Counted from the first letter of the stretch, positions 22,470 through 31,924 are shown. The stretch is DNA of 64,000 nucleotides from Leptolyngbya sp. SIOISBB (GCA_010671905.1 JAAHII010000001.1:1984001-2048000), one strand, 5' to 3'. The notes: generated by a model from the letters alone, not told the origin. Numbers and translations: made by a program.

Positions 22470-22581
22470 GGCCACTCCTGCCCAATGCCCCCACAACTGA
22501 TTTCAGCTATGGCAAAGAAGCCGTGATGCTTGACCACTTTTAAGGAAATACAGAGCCTGCACTCGCGTCCGTTGTCGGGCA

Positions 22582-22721
22582 GGCTGATACCGTTTCATTA
22601 AGGAGAACAGCGCTGAAGTATCTTCTTGGTTCTCAATTTTGCTAGTTGTGCCCATCGTCCCTGACCCGAAACGATACCTCTAGGATATGTGGGACATTTC
22701 AAGACTAAAACCGTATCAGCC
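22582..22721. repeat. Small inverted-repeat element (about 140 bp)
   Basis: GGCTGATACCGTTT (22582-22595) and the reverse complement of AAACCGTATCAGCC (22708-22721) form 14-bp ends with one mismatch around an interior without coding features. This has the shape of a tiny non-autonomous element or an intergenic repeat. The right end overlaps a 30-bp sequence found again at 24996-25025. Otherwise 22470-22802 is empty. Confidence 0.4.
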
Positions 22722-22802
22722 GATAAACGTGACGGGGCAGAAGTGGGGTGAGAAGCCGTTAGCTGAGATTGAAGCAGTAATTCAAGGATCTCAGCGTAAG
22801 AT

Positions 22803-24593
22803 TCATGTGGATGTCCAGCGCCAATCTAAACCGCGCTCAGCCCAATCAGTCGCAATGTCCGCAGGAAAGGGCTTCGCAAATAAATAACCTTGACCATAGT
22901 CGCACCGAGCTAGACGTAAATAATCCATCTGCTCTTTAGTTTCAATTCCCTCAGCAACAACCTTCACGCCAAGACTGTGAGCTAAACCAATAATGGAATG
23001 AGTAATACTAACGCTCGTATTTTCGGCATTCACATTGATTTTCGAAACAAACGAGCGGTCTATTTTGAGAGTATCGATTGGGAAGCGGTTTAGATAGCTC
23101 AAAGAAGAATACCCTGTACCAAAGTCATCAATAACCAAGGGAACACCAATTTCCCTGAGCTGCTTGAAGACCTTACTCGTTTGTTGACTATTTTCCATCG
23201 CGATACTTTCAGTGATTTCAAGCTTAAGTTCATCATTGGCAATACCATATTCCTCAATCACTGATTGAATACGCTTCACTAAATTCGTATCTGATAATTG
23301 GCGTGCTGAAAGATTGACATTTACAGATATTGGAATTTGAACAGCTGGATTTTGCTTCCAGACTGAGAGTTGCCGGCAAGCTTCTTGAACAGTCCACATG
23401 CCAACTTCATAGATCAAATTTGTTTCCTCGGCAATTGGGATAAAAGTATTTGGCTCAATTAAACCTCGCTCAGGGTGATTCCAGCGAATCAGTGCTTCAA
23501 ATCCAAGAAGGCTTCTTAGCCCCAAAGAAATAATGGGCTGATAGTAAAGCTCGAATTGTTGATGTTCGACGGCTCGTCTTAAATCACCATCAAGCTGTAG
23601 AAGCTCCTTTGCCTTTTGATGCATATTTTCATCAAAGACAATAAATCTCGACCTTCCGGCTCTTTTGGCATGATACATGGCTGTATCAGCATCTCTTAAA
23701 ATCTCTTCGACTGTTTCATATTGCAGTTCACTAGATGCAATGCCAACACTAACACTTGGAAAAACTTCCTGATCACCTAGTTTTAATGGTTTGGAGATAT
23801 TAGTTTGTAGTCGTTTTGCTACTGTGATTGCTTGATCGACGCTTCCTAAATTATCAAGCAAAATAGCAAACTCATCACCACTTAGTCGAGCTGCCATATC
23901 ATAGGGGCGAATACAGGCCTTAAACCGCTCAGCCAATTGAATCAGGAATTGGTCTCCGGCTAAGTGCCCAAGACTATCGTTGATCATTTTAAATCGATCA
24001 ACATCAATAAAAAAAATGGCAAACTGATTCTCCTCTAAAAGAAAATTATTAACACCTAGCGATTTCTCAACCCTTGCTAGAAAAGCCTTCCTATTAGGCA
24101 AGCCTGTTAAATCATCTACCTGGGTCTGCAATTGGGCAGCCCTTGATGCTCCTCTATCTTTCTTTCTATCCGGACCGCTGTTTTGCTCGCTGTGAGCAAG
24201 TCTTGATTGACTTATATTCAAGAAGTCAAACATATTTTCCAGGAAAACTTTAAGGCCTTGGCTTAATAGCAGCTCATCATTGAATTGCATAAAGATCGCC
24301 TGAACACCTTTACAAAAAGTAATAACGTCATGTTTTCTTAATTGATGGACTGAGACCTTTAAATCATTCACTAAAAGACCATTCGTACTAGCCTTGCCTT
24401 TAAGGCTACCGTCTACCAACCAAAAACTATTCTCTGAAAAATATATGGATGCATGGGTTCTAGAAATTCCTTTTGAGGCCAGGAAAATCTTGTCAGATGA
24501 GGCCCGACCAATTGTATAGAGTTGCTCCTCTAGAACTTCAAAGTATATTTTTTCGTTTTCTCGAAAGATCAGGATGCTATGGGAATGATTCAT
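22803..24593 (-). CDS. FHA-GGDEF-EAL cyclic-di-GMP protein
   Basis: An N-terminal FHA domain (YTIGR...GISRTHA, phosphothreonine-binding signature residues present), a linker, then GGDEF with the variant active-site SGDEF (in ARLSGDEFAIL) and a full EAL domain (GFEALIRW, ITESIAMEN, DDFGTGYSS, IDRSF, EGIET). Both halves look capable of catalysis: cyclase making, phosphodiesterase cutting cyclic-di-GMP. The frame opens at 24662, but ATG 24591-24593 (MNHSHSILIF) starts directly before the FHA domain and is preferred. FHA control implies input from a Ser/Thr kinase. It is oriented against its neighbours and flanked by near-identical 30-bp sequences, so it may have been inserted between two hybrid-kinase tails. 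Confidence 0.9.
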   Translation of the reverse strand: MNHSHSILIFRENEKIYFEVLEEQLYTIGRASSDKIFLASKGISRTHASIYFSENSFWLVDGSLKGKASTNGLLVNDLKVSVHQLRKHDVITFCKGVQAIFMQFNDELLLSQGLKVFLENMFDFLNISQSRLAHSEQNSGPDRKKDRGASRAAQLQTQVDDLTGLPNRKAFLARVEKSLGVNNFLLEENQFAIFFIDVDRFKMINDSLGHLAGDQFLIQLAERFKACIRPYDMAARLSGDEFAILLDNLGSVDQAITVAKRLQTNISKPLKLGDQEVFPSVSVGIASSELQYETVEEILRDADTAMYHAKRAGRSRFIVFDENMHQKAKELLQLDGDLRRAVEHQQFELYYQPIISLGLRSLLGFEALIRWNHPERGLIEPNTFIPIAEETNLIYEVGMWTVQEACRQLSVWKQNPAVQIPISVNVNLSARQLSDTNLVKRIQSVIEEYGIANDELKLEITESIAMENSQQTSKVFKQLREIGVPLVIDDFGTGYSSLSYLNRFPIDTLKIDRSFVSKINVNAENTSVSITHSIIGLAHSLGVKVVAEGIETKEQMDYLRLARCDYGQGYLFAKPFPADIATDWAERGLDWRWTST

Positions 24594-25103
24594 CACTGAA
24601 TTATGGTGAGGTAGACTACACATTGATCTGGCGCTTGTGGCGATTGATGAAACTGCATTCATGTTTCCCAGTGCTAACTGAATCAGGAAAGTTTTGAGAG
24701 TTATCTGATCAGCTCCTGGCTTGCCAGAAAAATATCGGCAATTTCATCTATATTCTTATGTACCCTAAAAGCCACTAACTATGAACACAAAGTACTCACC
24801 TTGTGTTCCCAAAATAGAACTGATTGCATCTTGGCTCTATGATTCCCAGCCCATTTTAGGGCTAGCAGCTTGAATTCTCCTTGTATCAATTTGTTGCACC
24901 CGAAGCTTCATCCCAATTTGGCTTTAAAGTATGCCGCATCAGACTGGATACGCCTAAAAGCTTATTGAGCTATGCACGGTCTTTGGCCAGAGGCCATCTG
25001 GGATATTTCAAAACTAAAACCGTATGACCTATGGAGAACCGTTTCTAGCGTGCTATCCACTGCTGATCGTCCCATCAATACCAGCCAGGTCTCTCACCTC
25101 TCT

Positions 25104-25392
25104 ACCGTGCAGATTTCATTGGTCGTAGATCATGAAATCAACCAGGAACTCGCCATGGAGTTTTTATCTTCGACTGGGGCGATGTTGACACTAGCCAAAA
25201 ATGGTCAGGAAACCTATGACTGGGTGAAATGAAACCCTTTGACGTAGTGCTGATGGATTGTCAAATGCCATGCAGGGAGATCGCGAGAACTGTCTGGCCG
25301 TCGGCATAAGTGACTACATCATCAAGCGCATTGCCAAGGCAGAAATGTATGCCATCATTCAGCGTTGGGTACCATCAAAGTGTGTTTCTTAA
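25104..25392 (+). pseudogene. Decayed receiver-domain remnant
   Basis: Broken pieces of a hybrid-kinase receiver homologous to 21420-21780: DHEINQELAMEFLSSTGAM... up to a stop after WVK, then in another frame [13 protein letters not shown], then in a third frame AMQGDRENCLAVGISDYIIK...MYAIIQRW to TAA 25390-25392. The join after QMP is at the repeated hexamer AATGCC. In the intact paralogue the two AATGCC copies (21578 and 21669) are 91 bp apart, so a 91-bp deletion between short direct repeats is the likely cause. A non-functional relic. The stretch 24594-25103 holds only the 30-bp repeat at 24996-25025 and a weak hairpin near 24784-24807. Confidence 0.75.
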
Positions 25393-25410
25393 CAACCCTC
25401 AACACATTCG

Positions 25411-26067
25411 ATGGCCACTATCAAACCGCCTCAAATACAGCCGTCCTTCACTCCACTCAACTCGTTTAACATCGAGCAGGGCTTACAGTATGTTGGCGGC
25501 GATCCAAAGCTATATGCCAAATTACTGCAGCAATTTTCGAGCAAAAGTCAAACCTTGGTTGAGCAGTTGCAGCAGCATACTGAACAGGGAGACTATGCTG
25601 CGGCCATCCGTCTGGTGCATAGCCTGAAGAGCACGTCTGCCACTTTAGGCTGTACCGATCTACAAAATCGGGCGCAAGCCCTGGAACAGTCCTTGCGACA
25701 ACACACGAATTATTTTGATCTCGACACTTTTACAGCACTGGTTAACACCTTGGGCTTAGTCTTGAGCGAACTCGCAACTTGGCAAGCGACCCAAAGCCAA
25801 GCCGATCATCCGAAGGCAACTCTTGATGCCCCCGATTGGCCAGTCATCTTGCAGCAGGTACAACAGATGCAAACGGCCTTAGACACCGACCTCGGGGCTG
25901 CTCAAGATTGCCTTAAGTATTTTCAAGAAGCCCTACAAAATCATCATTCCGCCCACAAAATTGTGAATACTCTTGCTACGGCGATAGATGATTTTAAGGC
26001 TGACCGTGCCCAAGTAGCGTTACAGACTCTAGCCCAACTCGCGAAATCCCATACCTCTAATGGCTAA
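25411..26067 (+). CDS. Stand-alone Hpt phosphotransfer protein
   Basis: 218 residues. The N-terminal half is an Hpt domain with the phospho-histidine motif RLVHSLKSTSATLGC. The C-terminal half is helical and resembles the region after the Hpt domain of the giant kinase ending at 22469. It follows a decayed receiver by 18 bp, so it probably began as the tail of a hybrid kinase and now survives as a separate frame. It overlaps the next gene by 8 bp (26060-26067), implying coupled translation with the REC-GGDEF-EAL protein, which could be its phosphoacceptor. It may be functional or on the way to decay. Confidence 0.75.
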   Translation: MATIKPPQIQPSFTPLNSFNIEQGLQYVGGDPKLYAKLLQQFSSKSQTLVEQLQQHTEQGDYAAAIRLVHSLKSTSATLGCTDLQNRAQALEQSLRQHTNYFDLDTFTALVNTLGLVLSELATWQATQSQADHPKATLDAPDWPVILQQVQQMQTALDTDLGAAQDCLKYFQEALQNHHSAHKIVNTLATAIDDFKADRAQVALQTLAQLAKSHTSNG

Positions 26068-27871
26068 ATCCCCGACAGCCAAAATTCTTATTGTCGATGA
26101 CCAGCCCGAAAACATTCGGGTATTGATGTCAGCGCTACAAGACGACTATGCCGTCATTGCGGCCACCAATGCCACCAAGGCCGCTGAGCTAGCAATGAAA
26201 TCGCCGCAGCCGGATCTAATTTTGTTAGATGTCATGATGCCGGATATCAGTGGCTATCAGCTCTGTAAGCAGCTTAAAAGCTCCACTCTGACACAGCATA
26301 TCCCTGTAATTTTTGTCACGGCGCTGAGCGAAGCCCATGACGAAGCGAAGGGCTTCCAACATGGGGGAGCTGATTATATTGTTAAACCGGCTAATCCTGC
26401 CGTTGTGCGGGCTCGGGTCAAGAGTCATCTCACCATTCGGCAGCTCACCCAGCAACTACAGTCAATTAATGACCTTTTAGAGCAAAAAGTCGAACAGCGC
26501 ACCGTCGAGTTGAACCAAGCTCTGGATGAGGTCCGGTCTCGTACCCAAGACCTGCATCGAGCACTATATACCCATGCTCTGACGGGGTTGCCCAGTCGCG
26601 CTTCGCTAATGGAAACCCTACAGTCACTGTGCGACAAACCCGCGACCGAGCAGGTGCCTTTCGTTCTGTTGTTAATGAACCTGGCACGGTTTAGCCTGAT
26701 CAACAATTCCCTCGGTCATGCGATCGGCGATAAGATTTTGGTGGAAGTGGGCAAACGCTTGCAAGGTTTGTTGGTGAACCGAGATGTCTTATATCAAGTG
26801 GGGGGAGACGAATTTTGTGTCTTAAGCTTTGCCCCCCAAACTGAAGACGAGATTGTGGACTACGTGAACACCATAAGCCGCCGCTTGGCACAGGTGGTTC
26901 ATGTAGATGGATACGAGATTTTTGTCCATGCCTGTGTGGGTGTCGTTCAAGGCGGTAAGCATTACACAACGGCGACCGAGGTTCTCAGAGATGCAGATAC
27001 CGCACTGCAAAAAGTCAAAGCGGAAACGATTGGCGGCCATCATATCTTCCGGTCGGATTTTCATGAAGCCGCGCTGCGTCGCCTGGATTTGGAAAGCGCT
27101 CTTAACCAAGCTCTGAAAAAAGAAGAATTTGTCCTGTTCTACCAGCCCATTATCAATTTAGATACTCGTCAGGTGGATGGTTTTGAAGCGCTCATTCGCT
27201 GGCAGCGCTCAGGACACGGGCTCGTGCCTCCTTATTTGTTCATTCCGTGCTTAGAAGAAACGGGGCTGATTATCCCCGTGGGGCGTTGGGTGATGCAAAC
27301 AGCGATTAAGCAACTCGCGATCTGGCAGGAACACTTTGGTCGACTGACCATGAGTGTTAACTTAGCGGCCCCACAATTTATTCACCCCAATTTACTGCAG
27401 GATATTGATGCATCACTGGCTTCGGTATCTCTATTAGATGGCACTTTGAAGTTGGAGGTTACCGAAAGTGGCTTACTGGAAACGCAAGAACGGACGTTAG
27501 TCAAATTCAATCAAATTCGCGATCGCGGCATCAGCATCAGCATCGATGATTTCGGCACTGGGTATTCTTCCTTGAGGTACTTAAAACAGTTACCGGTGGA
27601 TATCCTAAAAATCGATCGCTGCTTTATCAAAGACATCACCGAGAGCGGCGATAACTCGGAAATTGCCCGAGCGATCGTTTCTATGGGAGCAGCCCTCAAC
27701 ATGAGCATTATTGCTGAAGGCTGTGAGACCGAAAGCCAAGTCAACTTCTTGCATCAGCTTGGTTGTCAATTCTGTCAGGGTTACTTCTTTGGCAAACCGA
27801 TGCCAGCAGAAGAGGCAACCCGATGGCTCCAAAGTGCGCACACGGAAGTGATACAAAAGTACCAATTCTGA
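26060..27871 (+). CDS. REC-GGDEF-EAL response regulator
   Basis: 603 residues. A receiver (ILIVDDQPEN, LLDVMMPDISGYQ with Asp near residue 57, YIVKPANP), a coiled linker (LLEQKVEQRTVELNQALDEV), a GGDEF domain with an intact motif (QVGGDEFCVL, about 248-252) and an EAL domain (GFEALIRWQ near 376, VTESGLLET, DDFGTGYSSL, KIDRCF, EGCET). Both catalytic halves retain key residues. Phosphorylation of the receiver should select synthesis or hydrolysis of cyclic-di-GMP. Coupled by overlap to the Hpt gene upstream, which suggests a local phosphorelay. Soluble. Confidence 0.92.
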   Translation: MAKSPTAKILIVDDQPENIRVLMSALQDDYAVIAATNATKAAELAMKSPQPDLILLDVMMPDISGYQLCKQLKSSTLTQHIPVIFVTALSEAHDEAKGFQHGGADYIVKPANPAVVRARVKSHLTIRQLTQQLQSINDLLEQKVEQRTVELNQALDEVRSRTQDLHRALYTHALTGLPSRASLMETLQSLCDKPATEQVPFVLLLMNLARFSLINNSLGHAIGDKILVEVGKRLQGLLVNRDVLYQVGGDEFCVLSFAPQTEDEIVDYVNTISRRLAQVVHVDGYEIFVHACVGVVQGGKHYTTATEVLRDADTALQKVKAETIGGHHIFRSDFHEAALRRLDLESALNQALKKEEFVLFYQPIINLDTRQVDGFEALIRWQRSGHGLVPPYLFIPCLEETGLIIPVGRWVMQTAIKQLAIWQEHFGRLTMSVNLAAPQFIHPNLLQDIDASLASVSLLDGTLKLEVTESGLLETQERTLVKFNQIRDRGISISIDDFGTGYSSLRYLKQLPVDILKIDRCFIKDITESGDNSEIARAIVSMGAALNMSIIAEGCETESQVNFLHQLGCQFCQGYFFGKPMPAEEATRWLQSAHTEVIQKYQF

Positions 27872-27944
27872 TCAGCACTTAGCGGTTTTCATTAAGTGCC
27901 CTCAACATACCAGGCCAAGCAGACACCGAACATCACGATAGATT

Positions 27945-28136
27945 GTGTGTTCAGCAATGTCACTGGCAAATAAAAGTGACGTACTAGTCGATAAGGCGTT
28001 TGAAAATGAAGATCAGCTTGAGCGCTTATACAGCTTGGGCTGCCAGTTCGGTCAAGGATACGACTTCTCGAAACCTTTACCTGCAGCAGCGATCGAAGAA
28101 AACTTCCTCCAGCAACAGCAGCCCAACTGCCACTAG
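27945..28136 (+). pseudogene. EAL-domain C-terminal remnant
   Basis: About 60 codons match only the end of an EAL domain: DQLERLYSLGCQFGQGYDFSKPLP, the usual ...GC..GQGY.FS.PLP ending, preceded by degraded sequence where the catalytic EGxE motif should be. It lies just after the intact EAL gene ending at 27871 and may be a leftover of a tandem copy. The space to the next gene end (28187) is otherwise empty. Confidence 0.65.
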
Positions 28137-28186
28137 ATTAATTACTTTACTTATGGTTTTGAATAGGAGTTAGCTCTTAGTGAGCA

Positions 28187-29141
28187 CTACAGCTGAGACG
28201 TAAAATCTGCAATCATGGTACAGTTTCTTCCCCGAGCTTTAGCCTGATACAACGCCGTGTCCGCTGATTTGACTAACCTCTCGGGAACCATATCAGAGCA
28301 TGGAATGACAGATGAAACACCAATACTCATGGTTACAACATTAACTGGTTCAAGTCCTTGGTGAGGAATGTTGGCTTGTTTGAGATTCATATGAATACGT
28401 TTAGCAACTTGAAACGCGCCAGCAGAATCAGTGTCTGGCAATATCAAAACGAATTCTTCTCCACCATAGCGAGCCGTTAGATCTGGTGAACGGGTGGCAC
28501 TACTGGCGATCACTTTAGCAACAGCTTCTAGGCATTCATCTCCCTTAACATGGCCATAATGATCGTTATACTGCTTGAAATGATCAATATCGCAGATGAG
28601 CAAACTCATAAACTGTTTAAGATTGGCTAACCGGTGCCATTCAGACAACAAAATCTCATCAAAATAGCGTCGGTTAGCGACTCGAGTTAAGTCATCAGTT
28701 CGTGAAAGTTGCTGTAAATCTTGATTCGAAATTGCTAGCTGCTGATTCACAGAAGCCAGATGATGGATCAGCTCTTGCTCACGGAGAACTTGCAAAATGC
28801 GATGTTTAAGGACAGTGATATGAACTGGTTTCGTAACGTAATCTCGTGCGCCAACAGCAAAGGCACGATCGACTGACTCGCGATCAGTTAACCCCGTAAT
28901 CATAATGATAGGTGGACAACGGTTTCCAAAAAGTTGTCTTTAAATGAGCACAACAGGTAAATCCATCCATAACAGGCATTTGGGCATCCAGCAAAATCAT
29001 GTCTAGTTTTTGGCGGTGAACTAGAAATTCACAGGCCTCACCTGATTCTGCTTCTAAAATATTATGTCCATCGGCCTTGAGGGCTAATGCTAGAAATGTC
29101 CGAATCGTTGAGTCGTCATCTACGATTAATAAATTTGCCAC
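28187..29141 (-). pseudogene. Frameshifted REC-GGDEF diguanylate cyclase
   Basis: Two minus-strand frames form one response regulator: receiver ([25 protein letters not shown]) then, after a one-base break, the rest of the receiver (MITGLTDRES...YVTKPV), a coiled linker and a GGDEF domain with intact GGEEF (ARYGGEEFVLILP). Removing one base from the A5 run at 28928-28932 restores HLKTTFGNRCPPIIMITG. The start is uncertain: the frame opens at 29207, but GTG 29139-29141 begins right at the receiver. No EAL domain, so it would only make cyclic-di-GMP. Sequencing error or recent inactivation cannot be separated. Confidence 0.8.
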
Positions 29142-29387
29142 GGTGAGAAACCAGGACCTATAATCTCTTACTTTTATTCCCCTTTTCACGTTCCAAAGAG
29201 GCGTCAATTCACCTGGAATTTAACGCTAATTAACAAAACGCTACGATATGGCCATGTTGATAGTTCAAGTGTCCACCCCAGCACTACAGTAGCGCACACA
29301 GAAATTCAATTATGAGCAGCCCACAGAATGGCTAACTTGAACGGCAGAAGATAGAGTGCTCCCTGACTTGCACTCAGTTTCCGACTA

Positions 29388-29585
29388 GGGCGAATAACAA
29401 CATTTACCGACATCCTGATTTATCAAACATCCTCTTATACTGTTGCTTTGACTGCCAACGCCATAGCCAGTGACCAAGAGCATTTTTTAGCCGCTGGGAT
29501 GAATCACTACATCAGTAAACCAGTTCGTCTAGAAGCGCTTATCGCTAACTCAGAGCAGGTGGACCCCCATTGGCAGATTTTCTGA
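29388..29585 (+). pseudogene. Receiver-domain C-terminal remnant
   Basis: An in-frame stretch without a start codon encodes the last third of a hybrid-kinase receiver: TVALTANAIASDQEHFLAAG, then MNHYISKPVRLEALI, ending at TGA 29583-29585. The conserved Lys of the SKP motif is present; the phosphoacceptor Asp part is missing. It is one of several receiver relics between 22 and 30 kb. The remainder of 29142-29725 shows nothing recognisable. Confidence 0.65.
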
Positions 29586-29725
29586 TTGGCTGGATACCAA
29601 TTTGGCCGCAAGTCTTTATGCCTGCTCTGGCTGAGATTGCTGAGATAGGACTTGGAAATCACTGGCATGAACCGGTCAGACTTACAGGCTAATACTCCAT
29701 GCCAATTTTGTATGTATCCAGGGAG

Positions 29726-31441
29726 TTAGGAAGTGACATAACTTTCTAGCAATGTGATCAAACCAATGACGGAAGCATTGTAATCAATGGCATATTCATT
29801 GGTCGCATAGGATTTTTCACTGTCGAGATAGCTTAGGATTCCTTGACCTTTGGGGGCAATTTCATCTTGGGCGTCACTATTGGGACCACCGACCACGAGC
29901 CCGGGAATCAATAAATCACGTGCTCGGGCAAACAGATGATTCACATGTTGAACCGAGTGAGCACCGACAGCGGTGATAAAGGTTTGATTGAAAGGATTGC
30001 GTCCGAGTAAGTAATCGAGTTGTTGCTGAGCGGCTTCAAGGTATCGACGATCGCCCGTGAATTGGTAGGCATAGGCAAGAGTGATGCCCTCTTCAGCCAC
30101 CATTTTGTTGGAGCCCCAGATAAAGCAATCATTCGCAAGGTGATAGCCGTTGCTGTGGGCGATCGCGATTAATCGGTCGGCCCTAGTCAGCAACTTCTCG
30201 ACAATTCGCTCTTTCAGCGCTGTGGCATTGACGTCGTTGGGGGCCTGCATCACAAAGTCTAGGAGACCCAGCGCTGACGGATCTTTCCACTCAAAGAGAC
30301 CGTAGGGCAAGGCATCAACGTGTTGGCTGAAATAAGCGGCGTAGGGTTCTTGTCCGGTGGTGAGAAAGAGTTCGGCGGCGGCCCAGAGGCGATCGTCTAT
30401 GTCCACTCTGAGGGTGTCTTCTTGGTCCCAATCAGAAAACAGGTAGGCTCCGGAGCCGTCATTGTCGCCGGGATGTTCGTCTACCAACATCCTGGGCTGA
30501 GTCGCGAGAAAGTCCCACGCTTTGACAGCAGCGGCTAAATATTGCTGAGCGATCGCCTCATCAAACGGTTGAAAAATGCGGCTAGCCTGGGCCATTGCCC
30601 CAGCAAACTTTGCCGTCTCCGGGGTTGAAATGCCATAGACGTAGCGGGTTTGGGTGTCTTCATCGGGAGTCAGATCAATAGGCCAACTGGTGCCCGAGAG
30701 CTTACGATAAACCGCCCCATCCGCTCGCTGCATGCGCAGCATCCAATCCAGCCCTACCCGCATCTCATCCAACAGGTCGGGAATACCATTGCCACTTTCT
30801 GGAATATTGAGCTGCCCATCCCAAAAGCGATCTGGCGCTTGTTCATAGACACTAAGTAACCGCCCCACTGTAACCGCAGCGGTGGACACATATTTGCCAT
30901 AGTCTCCCGCATCATGCCAGCCACCGGCGGCAGCCAAGTACCACTCAGCATCGTTGACGGAGTCTGAGTGGGCCATCCTGCCATCGTGGCGATGACAGGG
31001 CGGGTGATAGATGCCAGTTTCTGGATCGGCGAGCTCGATACCGCAGCGCTGCAGGTAGTAGGAGCGCAAGAGTAAGCGCGTGGCTGCAGCATAAGGGTTG
31101 GTGGCGATCGTGAATGGAACTGATTCCAGGTCACCGTATTGCCACCGATAGCTGCCTGAGCGTCGCACCCCACTGAAATCAAGCTGTTGTAGCCCATCAC
31201 CACTGGCTGAGTCAATTGCTAAAGCGGATGGCTCCAGAGTCAGGGCTACACTATCATCGGCGGTGTTAATGAGCTGCGCCACTGCCTCTGCTGGCGCTTC
31301 AGCATTGCGAACCAACGCGATTTTAGCGGCGCTCGGAAGGTATCCGACTTGATTGAGCACAATACCCTGAGAAGCTGTTGTCGCATTCATGGTTTCCAAT
31401 CCAAGCATGCAGCATGAGGATCGCGATCGTGGTTCCGGCAA
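29726..31441 (-). CDS. Glycoside hydrolase family 9 (endoglucanase-like)
   Basis: An N-terminal immunoglobulin-like CelD_N module (from about residue 25, IVLNQVGYLPSAAK, to about 112) leads into a GH9 alpha/alpha barrel. Key residues: the catalytic DAGD in GGWHDAGDYGKYV, the region RNPFNQTFITAVG, and the C-terminal NEYAIDYNAS with the catalytic Glu. GH9 enzymes hydrolyse beta-1,4-glucans by inversion, so it fits with the cellulose-synthase-like gene in the window, for trimming or release of its polymer. As drawn, the start is a TTG with no signal peptide. An ATG at 31479-31481 in the adjacent frame encodes a convincing signal peptide (MNTRLLPWLYKLLIAGTTIA), so the true gene probably starts there with a one-base frameshift near 31393-31395. 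Otherwise ATG 31390 would give a cytosolic form. Confidence 0.88.
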   Translation of the reverse strand: MPEPRSRSSCCMLGLETMNATTASQGIVLNQVGYLPSAAKIALVRNAEAPAEAVAQLINTADDSVALTLEPSALAIDSASGDGLQQLDFSGVRRSGSYRWQYGDLESVPFTIATNPYAAATRLLLRSYYLQRCGIELADPETGIYHPPCHRHDGRMAHSDSVNDAEWYLAAAGGWHDAGDYGKYVSTAAVTVGRLLSVYEQAPDRFWDGQLNIPESGNGIPDLLDEMRVGLDWMLRMQRADGAVYRKLSGTSWPIDLTPDEDTQTRYVYGISTPETAKFAGAMAQASRIFQPFDEAIAQQYLAAAVKAWDFLATQPRMLVDEHPGDNDGSGAYLFSDWDQEDTLRVDIDDRLWAAAELFLTTGQEPYAAYFSQHVDALPYGLFEWKDPSALGLLDFVMQAPNDVNATALKERIVEKLLTRADRLIAIAHSNGYHLANDCFIWGSNKMVAEEGITLAYAYQFTGDRRYLEAAQQQLDYLLGRNPFNQTFITAVGAHSVQHVNHLFARARDLLIPGLVVGGPNSDAQDEIAPKGQGILSYLDSEKSYATNEYAIDYNASVIGLITLLESYVTS

Positions 31442-31645
31442 TCAGAAGTTTGTACAACCAAGGTAAGAGACGGGTATTCATATAAATCTAGCCAAGTCAT
31501 GGATAACTTAGACGACCTGTAAACATCTTTTCCCTAGCAGTTAGCGACTATCAAATAGTCAAATCAAGACCATTTTCTTAGAACAAAACTTGCTGTCAAT
31601 CAATTCTGCTTAGGGTTCTTTTCAAACACTGGCTAAAGAATCAGT

Positions 31646-31924
31646 TTATGCCAGCTTTTCCTGGATAATGCCGATAATCTTGCTAATCGTTTCGTGGGCA
31701 GAGTCTTCTGGGAAATTGACGTGAATGCTGAGGTTAGCGTTGGCACTGTAGAGATGTAAGGAACCATAGCCAGGTTGCCAACCTGAGTATCCAGCTAGCT
31801 GTTGATAAGCAATAAATTGAAAAGAAGTATTCTCAAGATTGTAATATTCAATGCCGCTTTCTTTGAGTTTTAGGGTAACCGCACTATTAACGTCTTTAGG
31901 GTGAAAGCCTTTAAATTCCAACAT
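31646..31924 (-). CDS. Small hypothetical protein
   Basis: 92 residues from ATG 31922-31924, which has GGAG seven bases upstream. The frame extends further upstream but without a better start. Begins MLEFKGFHPKDVNSAVTLKL and ends with an amphipathic helix (ETISKIIGIIQEKLA). The middle is Tyr/Gly/Ser-rich (QQLAGYSGWQPGYGSLHLY). No signal peptide or membrane segment. Family not recognised. It lies between the GH9 and RTX genes on the same strand but with 160-270 bp gaps on either side, so co-transcription is unclear. Confidence 0.6.
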   Translation of the reverse strand: MLEFKGFHPKDVNSAVTLKLKESGIEYYNLENTSFQFIAYQQLAGYSGWQPGYGSLHLYSANANLSIHVNFPEDSAHETISKIIGIIQEKLA

